64,000 nt of DNA, from contig JAQGBZ010000018.1 of NCBI GenBank assembly GCA_034687125.1, forward strand, positions 391,195-455,194. The letters run 5' to 3'. Made by a program: the position numbers and the translations under genes. The DNA is from Neelides folsomi. Taxonomy: Eukaryota; Arthropoda; Collembola; Neelipleona; Neelidae. Positions 26,901 through 41,100 of this stretch are shown here, in pieces. The notes below the pieces were generated by a model. The model made no database searches, was not told the DNA's origin, and saw only the letters and a list, made by a program, of their open reading frames with translations. How positions within the stretch are numbered: the stretch's first letter is position 1; each line of letters opens with the position of its first letter.

Positions 26901-29900
26901 GGACTTTTGTTAACTTATCAAAACTGTCTCATATATGTGAAGAGAGTGACGAGATATAAAATGAACTATAGTATACTTTATAAACTAAATGATACAGGGC
27001 CGATATGAATAATGGATTATGCATTCATTTTCTTTTATTGGATAAAAGTAGAGTGGATGTGCACTTCTGGGATCGGCACGTCAGAGCCCAATTATTCCAA
27101 CACACTCAAAGCAATTACATTCAACGACTCTTTTAACTCTCACGAATTTTTATCTTCATTTGCTTTCCCCAAAACATGCGAAATTCAACATTTATTACAA
27201 AATTTTCACCGTAAATTCTCCTATAATGTCTCTTGTAGTAGCGATGAGAGTATAAATATGAACAAATGATCATTTCTCTCTTCTCCAAACAGGGAATATA
27301 CCTTCCTTTGCAAGTATAAATAGATAGTAGTAAAAAAACTAAATGACTAGGTATGGTCCTGTAATGTTAACAGGCTATGGGTTACATTTTATTAATACAA
27401 GGGAAAATATAAAGGGAGTCCTTAAGAGAAGGAGACTTTAAAGGAGGTAGCTGAAAAAAGATCTTTCACAACGACATAATATTTCCCGGAAAATGGCCAA
27501 CTCATGTCAAAGGATTCTTTGTAATAGAGCTAAAGACTATGGGCTGAAGTAGATGCTGATTTTCATTATAATGTTTCTTAAAGGAACCAAGCACGACAAA
27601 TTTCCGTTGTCTCCTCCTTACACCTTTCCCATTCTCCGAATTGGGTCACGGTGAAGAAATGAACCAAAAGGAGAAATTGCCTTCCAAAATTTGTGACCTA
27701 TGTATACTTACACTATTTGGTTGTCCTTATACATAAACTAATATATTGTAGCCATTGTAGCCCAACTCCTATAGATGTGCTTCAAATAAATACTGTGGAC
27801 ACATTGGACTTCATTTCCTAATATGAATGTAGCAAGTGTAATGTTCATCTCTACTGGTTGGTGTAGTTAGAATGATATATTATGAAATGATAATTACTAG
27901 CGGCGTTTCAAGCCAAGCACTCAAATTACATGTTCTTGAATAACGGTATACTATAAAATCTAATTTACTCAGACATTTTACTTTCTTTCATGTATATTAG
28001 TAATTTTTTGTTCAAAGAACACTTTACCAATTTATTATTTTAGTTATACTCGATCATGGGTGAGATTCAAATATTTACTTGAATAAGAGTTAAGATTCTC
28101 AATCTACACTTTCACCTTTTACTACTTCGAATATGTTTGTTTGGAAAAGTTTAAGAATTTTTTGATTCATTTCGAAATTGGGTCCGAATAATGTTGAAAG
28201 TTGAATTTCCTCATCATAGATAAAACATTGATCATACATGGAATGTGCGGAGTCTCAGGGGGTCGGAGAAATGGCCAAATGGCTGAGTGAGAGGTGACTT
28301 CTTTTCTTTTCGCAGAAGCTCCATAAAATTTAAGCCTTTTCAGCAGTTTGTGGAAATTATAGCCAGTGGACATGATGACATCATCCTTATATTCCACCGC
28401 CATTTCCCAGGCTGACAATGTGTGAAATTATGATCCGTGTCCAATTCCCTCATTGCCCTTTAAACTTCTCTCTTTGAAGCTCTCATACAAATCCAATTGT
28501 AATATAATTTTCCACATACCATTTGATATCGTCGGAATTCATGGAACTATTCACCTACTTTCCGAAAAATAATCCTCGCCTTCTTCTTTCAAATGCTAAA
28601 GGCTTAATGTTCAAACGAGATAATAAAAAGCACTATACCTCCAAAAATATCTCTAAAAATACTTAATTAACAAATTTTACATTAGGTCATAAACCCATTT
28701 TATTTAGTGCAATGGTAGTGTGTATAATCCTATGCGCATAAATATGGCAAAAAATACATACTTACCCACATATTGTACTAAATAACATGTTATACATTTA
28801 TAAGGTAAATAGGATATAAAAGGATTTTTGAATGAAGGAAGATTTATAATACAAAAAATGAAATAAAAATACACATGAAAAGAATAGGTTTGAAAACGTG
28901 TCGGTGGATAATATGTTTTAGTGCTTTAAAAAGTAAAGAGATGAAAGCAAACGAGGAAATGGAATTGTTCAGATTTAAAGAGGAAATTGTAAAAATCGAA
29001 GTGACCATTTCCTTTCGATCAGAAGTTGGAGAGTGACGCAGTAAAGAAACGCTCTGTGTGTCTCATTTTATTTTATTCCAATTCTCATCAATTCTCTTCC
29101 ATTCAGACGCACTCAACGTTTGGCTTACTTTCGCACCAATAGCATTAAAAGATAGTTTTTATCAAACCAACTTCAAATATGACGCAATGTGTTGAGCTAT
29201 AAAATATTATTTTTTAGTTGAATTTAAAGCCATGGCTTGGCAAAGTCAACCAGGTTATTTAGTGCCTACAATTAAAGAAGATTAACTAGCCATTCGAGAA
29301 AGCTCTAAAGTCTTTCATTGTTATAATTAAAACTCTATCTGAATGACATTTAGGACAAGATTAATTGGACACCATGAAAGTTAAATTAAATTCTTAAATT
29401 TGCATGATGAGAACAAGACAAGTATTGGATTTATCTTTTTTGATAAGAGTCGAATTTCAATGAATTTCTCCTAAATTTCCATTTTCCTATTTTGTTGAAG
29501 GTGAGAGAAGAAGTCCCAAGAGGAACCGCGAAACAATCTGACACTTTTGGTTAAGAAGTTTCATTCTCAGCCTTTGTCATCCACATGGAATGTCACCAGG
29601 GCCAGAGATCCTACGATATTTGAGGAAGGCGGAGAAAACGGGAGTTCCCCAGTTCCACTCTGATCTAATTCTCAGGGGACATTCACATATAACTCTCAGA
29701 GAAAAATGTCGTGTAATAGAAAAGTTTCCAACATCTAACTATTAAAAAAACGGTGGAACGAAGAGTCTGGATCAACACCCTTTACCAAATAAGGAAATAG
29801 GAAATAAATACGAGGCTTGCACACTATATTATATAACTTCGCATCCACATCACACTTCTGATAATATAATATCCCAAGTTTCAGAAGACAATCAATGAAT

Positions 29901-32160
29901 CTAATTTTCCACAACCATTTTTCTTTTCCTTCCCGGCTCGATCAATAAAAAACCTCAAAGTTGTATTTTATTACTCGGAGGGAAATTTCTCAAAATGGTG
30001 AATGCCACTAACCAGTTACTCGCTTTGGTTGTGCATATAAATAAACGTAATTTAAACACCATGGTGAATTTCTTCATTTTTCCTTTTTATTTTTTACAAC
30101 TCTTAGAGGCATTCGTGTAAAAAATTAAATTACAAAGGTGTTCAATCCAATTTCAAGCTTTTTGTTTCATTTTTAGACAAGTTAAATCGAAAATTCCATT
30201 TAGAAACTTTCAAAAACTTAAGAAGCTCGAGGGTTAAAAGTTTAGTCATGATATTTTTATCCCTTTAATGTTCTATCGCTATAAGCTTTGTACCTCACGA
30301 CCTGTCATCTAACTTTTTTTAGTTTGAAAACTTCTTCATCAAAGCCCCCGCATTTAAGGATGTTTAAAAATAAAAATACGCTTCACTATTAAAAGATAAT
30401 TTGAGCTTTCAAACTCACCCTAAATTGGGATTTATTGCTACATGCGGAAATGTGCATCATATAGAAGAGCATTCTGAAAAGAGATTAGTGATATAGAGTC
30501 TGTATTGTTAGTCACTCTTTATATACATAGTCAAATAGCTTTTGTTTATAAACTTGAATTACAAGTTTCTAACTTTAACTATGCTATGGGATAATAATAG
30601 GTTATAAGTAATGAGCAGAAGCATTTATAGATTATTCCCATTACTCATTTTAAATTGTGTTTGTTCCATTGGGGCGCATTATGCTATGTTGAATCGCTCA
30701 TAAACTGGGTGTTCAACACCAAACATAAATCTTCTTTATGCGTTTATGTACCTCTAATGCAAATTAGCAGACTAAGAACCCAAAGCGTCATCCAACATCT
30801 CACTAAAATATTCATTCGCTGAAATCCTGAACTCTGGAGATCAATAATTAAGACTTTTGGGCATCATTAATTACCTTTACCTTTCTATCTAACATTTAAA
30901 CTTTTTATTAAATTTTATTTTGCAACATTTAATAATACGTGTAGTTTTATAAAGATGCATTTTTGAAGATTGTTGAATAGAAATTCTGAAATCAATGTAA
31001 GAGAAGAGAGAATTGAAAGAAAGTTTTCCTCGTTTTATAAACGAAGCATTTGATGCAATAAATAAAAGTTTATGAAAGCATAGACGTCATTCGGTTTAAT
31101 AGAATGCGAGAAAATTATTTTGAATTTCATTTAAATTCCGAGAATAAAATAAGATTCAGGTGCAGAGGAGATTTTGGAATAATCAAAAGAGTCGTGAAAT
31201 TGGGAAATGTTCTCATCTCCCCTTCCAACATTTAAATGGGCAGAGTGTGGATTTCCCTCTTGAATAATATTGTTCCCACGCGTGTGATCTGAGACGACAG
31301 CTTTTCACACTTTGTTGCAAATCTTTTCCTTAAGTTGGAAAAGTGGTGAATTTATCTCCATGCCCTTCTTCCGACTACTCCTTAACTTTTTTGCCCCGTG
31401 TGCTGAAACTAGAGAGACAATTTCTCGGAAGGTCTGACAACTTTAAACTCATTCCTCCTCCTTAGAAATCCCAGTTTATGGAAGGCGAGGGGTTTGCCCT
31501 GCTTTTATGCACAAAGGGCATTTGTATAAATCCCAGTTTCATAAAAGAAGTCTTCATATACGCATCTTGAATGAATGTAACATAGTTGTCCTTAATAAAT
31601 GTCCCAATGCTGCTTTTATTTTTTCCAAAGCTTAGGTCGTATCACGTACATGCACAATATTTATGAGAAGCAGTTTATTTATCCAAAACATAAAATTGTC
31701 ATTTGTACTTGCAAGTTCCACAAATTACAGAATTACGCCCATCACGATGCACCAAATCTCAATTGACCAATAAATTCAAAATTCTCAACTTATATTCAAT
31801 GATCCAACCCTGCACTTGGGACATGCATAAAGCATAAAATAGATAAATAAAGATGTGTCAACAGTAGTAAATGAAAAAAGCAAAAATTTGTGTAAGATAT
31901 TTCAGTTCCTTTGTCGAATTCTCATAAATTGAATCGTTCGTGATAAGATTTATGGTCATCTAAATCAATTCATCATTTTTATTGAAGATGCAAGGTTAAT
32001 CATGAAGATAAATGTAAAAGCTGAAATATTGTAAGGTTTATGTGCATAATACAGATGATATTATTTTATTCTAATATGTCATTCGGATATGGAGTACTGC
32101 AATTTCTACTTGAGTTTGGGACAAATTTTAATATTAATATTTTATTTTATTTTATTACAG
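23923..32160. other. Gene-free AT-rich region upstream of the first recognised Dpr exon
   Basis: Only the short inverted-repeat element at 26,745 is supportable. A 133-codon frame at 24262-24663 has no recognisable domain and starts from a non-ATG codon. Frames at 27,012 and 28,167 are likewise unremarkable. The stretch is probably intron or upstream DNA of the Dpr-like gene, but no signal-peptide exon of the right phase was identified. Confidence 0.5.
26745..26820. mobile_element. 76-bp mariner-like MITE or solo inverted-repeat element
   Basis: The ends CAGGGTGGGCCATAAGTATC and its near-complement ending GGCCCACCCTG form arms of about 30 bp, and TATA flanks both sides, consistent with insertion at TA. 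There is almost no interior and no coding capacity. The outer 9 bp resemble those of the 17,824 element, but the inner arm differs (CCATAAG against TCTAAAG). The two therefore look like members of two related mariner subfamilies, not copies of one element. Confidence 0.78.
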
Positions 32161-35100
32161 GGAGCTTTACAGGGAGGAAATATCTTCCTAATCAGTACTG
32201 GGAGCAGCCATTCTCAAAACCTTATTTTGAGAATTCAACTAAAAGAGAAGTCACTACCACAGTTGGGCAAACGGCGTACCTTTATTGTCGCGTTCGAAGT
32301 CTCGGGGACAGAGCCGTAAGTGTACAAACAATCAATCGATATTTTTTTAAAGAATTCTTACATAAATGTACAAATGAGAGAAAATGATTGGTATTTAAAT
32401 CAAATCAGCAATGAATTAAACGAATTTCTAGAAAAATTAGGGAATCAGATTTGGGGGAAATGGAAAGTGGGCCAAGAAAGTTTTATAGTAAATGGGAAAT
32501 GATTGTGATTGAAGGATGGTCGTCGGATGTAAATAGTTCTTTTAGGTGGCAATCGATCAAGAAGATTTGTAGGGTTTCGGGCTTGTGTTGTAAATTACAT
32601 CTATGTTCCTGACCTTCCGCGTCAGGAGCAATCGAAAGTCAGATGGGATTTTTGGCTGTATTTGTTTTCCGCAAGTGGACTATTAGGTTAAGGAGGATGA
32701 CCATAGTAAGCTTATACAGAATAATCTAAAGCTTTGTGTGCAGTTGAAGTGGGAGGGAGAATTCAAATGGCCTGCTTTCTTCCATTACACTCCTCTATTT
32801 AAACTTGGATCTTGCTAAGGAAGAAGAGCCTCATTTCGACCACGATCGCGAGACAAGAAGCAATTTAGGAAATTCATTATAAGTCGAGCTATTCTAATTA
32901 ATTGAATAAACTTTCAACATTTCAACGCCGCATCCTCTGTCTTAATCGATCCAAACAACTTTTAATGAAGGTGTTGTCTGCCAAAAATGCTCTACTTTCA
33001 CACTCGTAAATGTGGAAAAGGGATTCCTTCTTTCCTACCGCAATTACCGTCATTACCAACGCGGCCACCTCACTTTCAACTTTTATTTCTTTACATACCT
33101 AATCTAATTTACCCCTCGCTCGTTGATGTAAAAATGTGAAATGCAATAAAGCAAAAGTGTTCAAGTATACAAGCTATTAACAAACTACCCCTATTATCCC
33201 TATTAAGTATCTATACTAAATAGGAATTTTACGAGCAATTCTTTTTGGACTATCATAGAAAGGATTTTTTATGATATCAGGATCAACTCCTTACATATTT
33301 GTAATAAAGTCTAATAATCAACATCCTCATATACAATATACTATACATAAATACTTATTTATTTGACTAAACATTATACTTAACAAACTGATATTCCGAC
33401 CAATTGGGATCACTGTAAAGAATTTTGACAGGAACTATAAAAAGATTTTAGGGTTAAAATTTGAAAAGAATCAATGACGACGTGTAAATTTATCGATTCC
33501 ATTTAGAGGATAAAGGAAATTCCGCATAATTTTTCGAACACGGCCCTTTCTTTCCAAAATTTGGAAAGAGATGAAAGAGGACGAGAAAGGGAAGAGGAGG
33601 ATTTGGGTCACCATGCTAAATAGGTGAAGAACTTTCAAGCACACAAATGTGTGGCCATAATATCTCGTCCCATTAAGGGGGATTTACAACATGGTTTGAT
33701 TAAAGATTAACTCTATTATACCTCTCTAATTCAAAATAGCCTCATAGGATCGTTAAAACCTCGTTTAGGAGGAAACCCATTGGAAAAGTATGGTGTAATA
33801 ACGTAATAAATGTGCGAGTATTCAGCTAAAATTTACCGTCATTTATCATAGTATCGAATTAGCTATTAACCCAAACACGTTGTTTCTCTTTAATATTCAA
33901 TTAAACTCCGGTCATAAATCAATAAATTATCCCTTGTGTGCTTTAATGTTACGATCCTTTACATATTACGTCTAACATAGATATTATGTAGGTATGTATC
34001 TTTCAATATTAATAGAGCATTGGAATTACAGAAATCCAAACCTATTTGTATAATCTATAAAAAAATATTTCAATATTTGATCAAACTTGTTTGAAAAAAT
34101 AAAATCCAATTTAAAATAACATTGTCGAGATTGTCAAGTTGAAGGCATTCAGGGAAAAAGACCTTGGCTCAAGAAAATTACGTTGAGACTCATTGGTGTG
34201 ATCAGTGTTGGGTTCCTTTGACCAATAAAGATAAAATCGGAAGATTGAGGTTCATTCAACAGAAGAGCTCTCTTTACGGATCCCTGGTCTAATGGCTATA
34301 AAAGTTCATAATGGGGAGTTTGGAAAAGCAATAAAATACTCTCTACTTTAATGTGGACTTACTCAATATAACATCCTTTTAATGGTAATCTGTCCTAATG
34401 GTCACAGATCCCACAAATGTTGAGTTTAGCCCATTTCTTTATAGAAGTGCGAACTGGGGAGTAAACAATAGGATAGGGAAATCGAGGATTAAAAAAGTGA
34501 GGATTCGAGTGAGAGACAGGGTCATGTCGAGCCCCATCGAGGAGAGATTTAAAAGAAATTTCCACAGAGAAGATAAAGAGTGACGTGAGATTTTCGTAGA
34601 TTTCAAAGTAATCCATCATTTTGAAATGGCTTACGCGGTTCCTCAGAGTGGGACTTGAGGATTGCGGTTCTTTCACTACCCCCACAATGCGAGTCTATCC
34701 ACGTTGGACCTTTGAGACTTTTCAAAAATCTCCCAACTTCGCTTTATTTTAAAATGCACTTTAAGAGAAAGAGAACTTTTCTACTGATCCGGAGAAAAAG
34801 ACAAAAGATTTAAGAGCTTACACCATTCAGGGCATTTTTCTTACTTTGCCTCAAATCTTTCCTATAGATAACCCCCAAGTTTAAATTGTTTTGGCAAATA
34901 AGTCTTCCCTTGCTTTACAATTCGTCCGAATTCTCCGAATATCGATGGCTTCCTTTGTCGGGGCGAGGTTTAGGGAAATTGTCCCAGCAGTAGGCCAACA
35001 CTGCATAGAATTTAGACCATTTAGACTCCATTTGAGAACTTTAACCGAAGTCATGAGACAATTGAATGGAATGTGAAGATTTGACCAGAGAGATATGTTG

Positions 35101-38100
35101 GATGGTAATTCGAACAGATTTGATTGAGTGGCTCATTGAGCTGCTAATGTAGCAGGCCATTTGGTTCATAATGGAATAATTTGGAATTTGTGCGAGATTT
35201 GGAGGATTCGAGTCCCTCGTTGGCTATCCCACTGAGAGATTAAAGGCTCGAAAGGAGAAAGTAGTAATGAAATAATGATAATGATGGAGATAAAGGGAGA
35301 AGTCAGTGAGGCAGAAGATCAGAAAGATTCAGTTGCATCACTTCCTTTAGAGATGAGACTTGATTTGACTTCCAGTGGCCGACCGCCTCCTTGAGAGAAT
35401 CCCCTGATGACAATTCCCACTTACTCCTTTCAAATCTTCATTCCCAATTCCAATTCAGATTCTCTGTTGAATGAAAAGGTTTGAGAATGACTCTATTTAT
35501 GTGTCTCGTGTTCGAATATTTGAAGATGAAGAATTAAGATGTGTAGTAGGAGAACAATTTCTTATGAAACTTTGAGGAATTATATCAAATATTACATGCA
35601 TATGGAATACATAGAAGACTGAATTTTCTAGTATTACTTTATATGAATATAAGTAAAGATATGTAGGGCGGCTTTAGAATAATGGTTTTCAGAAATGCGA
35701 TAAGCCGTTGGAGGAGAAAGCAATTCGGTTTCGTAGATCAAAAGTGGGGCGGAAGAAGGAGGAAGGAGAGGAATCTTCCTTCCAATTGCCGTTCCTCTTA
35801 TTTCCTCCTCATCATCAATTTGCATTCAACTTGAATCCAACTCTTCAATCTATGTCTCCTTACTCAATTCCCAATCTGAATAACTCTCTCCCTAAACATT
35901 TACTCATTCAACCACTCTACAAATTGCGTTGAAATTAACAAAAAATTGCTCCTGTCAAGTTAATTCAAATGGAATTTGTATTAAATAGATAAATTCCAGA
36001 GAATTTGCAAACATGACATCTTGCTTCAGTATTAAATGGTTAAAGTTAAATACTATAACAGAATGCGATTTATAAAGAATTATGCTATTATTATTTAAAC
36101 TAAACTACTTATATTTTGCAATTAAATACATAAATTGGGTAAGGTTAATTTAACTTATTTACGGTTGTATTTAAAAGCTAAACAACAAATGTAATTTTAT
36201 GCCAAATGTACTTATTGTATTTACCTTAAGGAAATCATTTTCTTTTACTTTAATGACAATAACGATGGGTTTATTTAACTTTTATGCTTTGCTAAAATGC
36301 TTATTGCATCAATTGCAATAAACCATTCAGGTTTTTATGAGGAAAAGAACCTTGTTAGCATATTCCATTTTCTAAGGTTGTCCTCTAAATGGCACATTTT
36401 ATATTTCGCTCGAATTCGGCACCTTCATGAAGCGAATCATAAAAGTTGTGTTAAAGAATAGAACAAGGACGCCGGTTATTAAACTCATTATTCCTTTCTC
36501 CTCATTTAATTTTCCCTTCTCTTTATTTCGCCCATTGACATCAACAAGGATCACCGTGAAAAAAATATTTTTCGCCTTATTTTATGAAATGGAAAAATAA
36601 CTTTTGCAATAGTGCCTCCATTAATAGTTTCCTCTAAAACGGCCCTAGTATGAAAAAATCGTAAACTCAGTTTAAGACCTTTGTCTTATTTCCCAAATGA
36701 TCTTAATGGCAGCATTAAAGTGTAAAATATTTACAACCAGTTGGTGAGTTTAAGAAAAAGATGAGGGATTTGTCCAATTGAATATGAGAGATAAAGAAAG
36801 AGGATTATCGGAGGACGGAGATGACAGTTGACGTGAAGAGGCGCTGGGCACTCGATCTCTTTCCGCTCTTCCAATCAAGTGGAAGGGAATAAACAAGGTG
36901 GCTTTATTCCCTTTATTCTTCAATCAAGTTCCCCGTAGAGTTGAGGATTTAGGGAAAAGCGGAAATCGATGTAGGCGGAACGGCCCTCTCAACACTTTTA
37001 CATACATAAGATATCTTGTTATGGACATGTACAATGGCCATTCCCATTCTGACTCCTCCAGTGAAGCTTTGAGAGGTGTGGGAGGCGGCGGAGGAGAATC
37101 TGATGGGACGGAATCCCATGGCCATCAAGAAACTCTAACGGCCTATCCCAATCCTCCTTATCGATGAAAGTCTCTTCTTCTTAATAATATAAGGAATACA
37201 CTTTTTTCTCCAAATGGTTCATGGGCTCATGGACCTATTTCCCCAATTCCCCATTTAAAGGTAGCATGGGAAGCGGAAGGAGAGATTTTGTAGAATTTGA
37301 ATAAACTCGCAAGCGACATTGGAAGAGCAATTGGATAAAAGTCGTATGGGAAAAAGTGAAAAAATATTCAAAATATTTAAAAATGTATTTTTTCCAATTG
37401 ACTCTTTAACTTTATCCTTTTTTTATTTTGCATCTGATTAATTTACAAGTAATAAATATCATTTAGCTAGAATTGTTTGAACAAAAAGAGTTTGAATTTT
37501 AATCAAACGCATTTATTTGTTGAAGTGTGAAAATTTTCAATCTCAGTGGATTAGAAAGAAAATTCAAATCAATTGATCTTAAAGCATCCCAAGATAGTGA
37601 AGAAAGAAATATCTTTCTTAAAGGTATATCTGGATTTTAAATGGAACAAAAGACAGAGAAAGGAGAGGAAATTGACCTGATACATAATGGGCCCATTAGA
37701 TTAAAAAAATGGGACTTTCCATTTCATTTCCGATAAAATGCCTCGTAGACTTCTACCATATAAAGAAGCCTTGGAACAACTGAACTTCAGTACAAAGAAC
37801 ATTATACTTTGATTGTCTTTACATTCTATTATTTTAACGAATGAAACTAGAGATCAAACGCTGTTCTGCCTATTAGGTCGACAACGAACTACGAACTTTT
37901 GTTAGCTAATGCTCCCATGTTGAAAACCTGACTTAGCTTTGATAAATGGAAAGTGTAACCTTAAGCCCAAATTAATTACCAACCTACTCTTTTTGATGAA
38001 ACAACGACGTAATTCAAATTAAACCGGAATAATAATATAAAGCTAGAAGGGATTGTTTACCTGTAGATTTATGTATTTACACCTATCTCTACATACAGGC

Positions 38101-41100
38101 GTTGAATGTAATGTAATTGAGAATGTGTAATTGTATCATCATCATTAAGGTGTGTGTAATTGTGTATGTATTGTGTACCAATATTCATGTAATCATTTAA
38201 TCATGTATTTGTGTTTAAAGCATAATGGAAAATGTTTACCAAATATATGTGGTATTAACATCAAATCATTAAATAAATGTAGTATTGCAGTACATTTATT
38301 ATTTTCTTTTAGAAGTATCAACATTACTGATTTAACATATTATTATTTTTCTCTTGCCCCTGTATACATATATGAAAAGTATGTTGAGAAGAGTATGTTA
38401 GGCCTGACATAATAGCGATATGTATGTAATACATAGTAGAGTACATACGTAGTAAAATTTAATATGATACACGTTTTTTTTAATAACAAAACATAATAAC
38501 TCTCATAATCCATCTCTTTTGTTTGATGCTAAATAGGACAAACAACAAGTACAAGATTTTGAAAATTAGAGAATCAGAGGTAGTGAAATGAATACCAGAA
38601 TCATGCAAATAACTTGATATTCCCGAATTTACAATGAATTAATACCAATATTGTTCCTTCGTCAAGAATTCATTGAGTGCCGAGTGCTAACAAATACAAA
38701 TATGTAGTTTGCATTTATGTCTGATTTGAAAATAAGTAAATATACTCGTATCATGTATTGCAATATTCGAATATTATATCATATTCACTATTGCTCATTA
38801 CTAATTATAATTGTAACAATTAAGGGAAGCCTTCAATATTAAGTAGTAAGACACTCTGTGTAGGTATATTTGGTATGGATGTTGGTAGTATATTACGAAT
38901 ACTCGTATTTATATTCCAAAGAGCTAAATTTAATTTGACTTTGAAATTTGGAAGGTCTCATGGATTCGAAAGCGAGATCTCCATATATTGACTGTTGGCC
39001 TGCAAACCTACACAAGTGATCAAAGATTCCAGTCTCGTCATGCAGACGGAACGGATGAGTGGACGTTAAAAGTGAGCTCCCCCCAAATACGGGACACCGG
39101 CACCTACGAATGCCAAGTGAGGATTACCTTTTAATTTTCCAGACATAAGTACTATTACATAATATAAATACCTAAATCCAACCTCTTCAATGGTTTCATG
39201 AAAATCCTTTGTTCTGATTAGCAATATTGGATTACTACAATGACAGATATACTCAATACATATCTTTGAATTTCATAGGTTAGCACAGAGCCCAAAATCA
39301 GTATGGCTTTCCAGCTCAACGTGGTTGGTAAGTTGCAAAAAACATTTGAAGTTGTACTGATATGGTATACCTAAATATAAATGATAAATGTATAGCAAAG
39401 GATAAATTATAAATATACTTTGTGTAACATACGTAGATATATATTAAGTGTAAGTTAATTATATGAATAATGGCTGCAGCACAAATAACATTAGTTTAAA
39501 ATATGTATGTAAATATATAATATATTAGTTACCTAATACAAGGATACTTCATTTACTTAGAATAAGTTAAATAAAGTAACATAGTTAGTGAATGTACTCC
39601 TATAAAGGCACCATCACAGAGGAGAAATGCAGAGTTTCCTGTTTTGAGTATTTGAGAGAGAGAGAAGTCGAGTGGAGTAAATTGAGGCTAATGAGTCGTC
39701 CCGGGAAGAGTCGGGAGAATAATGTCGCCTCGGGATCTGACACATTAACCGAGAAAGGCAAAGAATGGACATTTCCTCTTATATTTGTAGTTTCGCAAGC
39801 GGAGATTCTCGGGAACTCAGAGCTACACTTGAAGAGCGGGAGTGACATCAATCTCACATGCATCGTTCGTCAAACACCCGAACCCCCCACGTACATTTAT
39901 TGGTACCACGGGACGCGGGTTATCAATTATTCACAGCGTGGAGGTAAGGCCCTCATTTCACTCTTTCCCTCAATATTTCACATGCCGGACATTCTGATCC
40001 AACGCTTCATTTAATTCCATGTCTAGGAATATAATTTATTTACTTATTCAACTCTAATGAAATTACATAAATACAGATACTACTTATTTGAAATATATTA
40101 AATCTTTGACATATTAATAATAATAAAATCACAATCAATAACTGCATTAGTTAATTACATTGATTAAAATTTAAAACTTTAATTTTATTTTTTCATTTCA
40201 ATTCATACATACTTTATGTACTAATATTTGATAATTTTAATTTGCTATCTTCAATTAAACAAAACATTAGCACTTATAGTACATGGATATTTTATTAAAT
40301 AATACTATCTTGACAGTAACTTTTGTAATTAATCAAAGTAATTAATGTGAAATTGGGTCAGAAACTCAATTTAGAGGAAGAGTCAAAGAGGTGAAAATCT
40401 AAATTCCTGAAATTCTTAGATGACTGAAGGGAAGAATAAATGAATTAATTGAATTGAATAATATTAGATAAAATGTCTGGTCATTAAAGTGATAGGCTAA
40501 CATATAATTCGGGAATTAAATTGAACAAAGGGTTTTACTCTCACGCTATTAATTATTTCAATTAAAGCCTGAAATGTACCTGCACACATACAAATACTTC
40601 ATATAAGAGCAAAGCCATCAAGTTGGAAATGAGAACGTGGGATTAATACCTACTCAGCTCTGGAGAGAGTTTATTATTAAATAATGGAATCCCTGAAGTC
40701 CCTAAGGTAGAACAGTAGAACTCCCAATCCGCCCTCATATTCCATCCAAAATATAAGGAATTAATAAAGTTTCATTCTCCTTTCGAGCCAAAGGATTCGA
40801 TTTCCTTTGGCTTCCTCGAGGGTTGAAAGTGATTAAAACTCAAATCAGTCTCGTTGATTTCCACAGGAATAAATGTGGTAACGGAGAAGCAGACGAGGAC
40901 CTCACGTCTTTTAATTTCCAAAGCTCAACCATCCGACTCGGGTAATTATACGTGTTCTCCATCCAACTCGGAGTCGGCCTCTGTCCTCGTTCATGTTCTC
41001 AATGGTGAGCAAGTGTCATTGCTATATTCTTGAAATCTCCTACTTTCTTCCTACAATCCTTTCTGAGCTTTGAGCCACTGGTTAACCACGTACGAATGGG

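Noticed and set aside
32040-32160. Hydrophobic stretch directly before the first Dpr exon as a signal peptide
   Set aside because: The hydrophobic residues come from the polypyrimidine tract of a strong splice acceptor.
35125-35230. Possible tRNA, from the B-box-like GATTCGAGTCC near 35,206
   Set aside because: The T-stem closing pair would be A-C, there is no matching acceptor stem, and no proper A-box lies at the right distance.
36898-37167. Gly/Ser/His-rich 89-codon frame in the large Dpr intron
   Set aside because: Low complexity, no splice signals with matching phase, and the Dpr exons join cleanly without it.
39592-40014. 140-codon frame overlapping the fourth Dpr exon
   Set aside because: Only the part from 39,791 to 39,943 is Dpr sequence, after the TTTGTAG acceptor. 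The rest is intron read-through.
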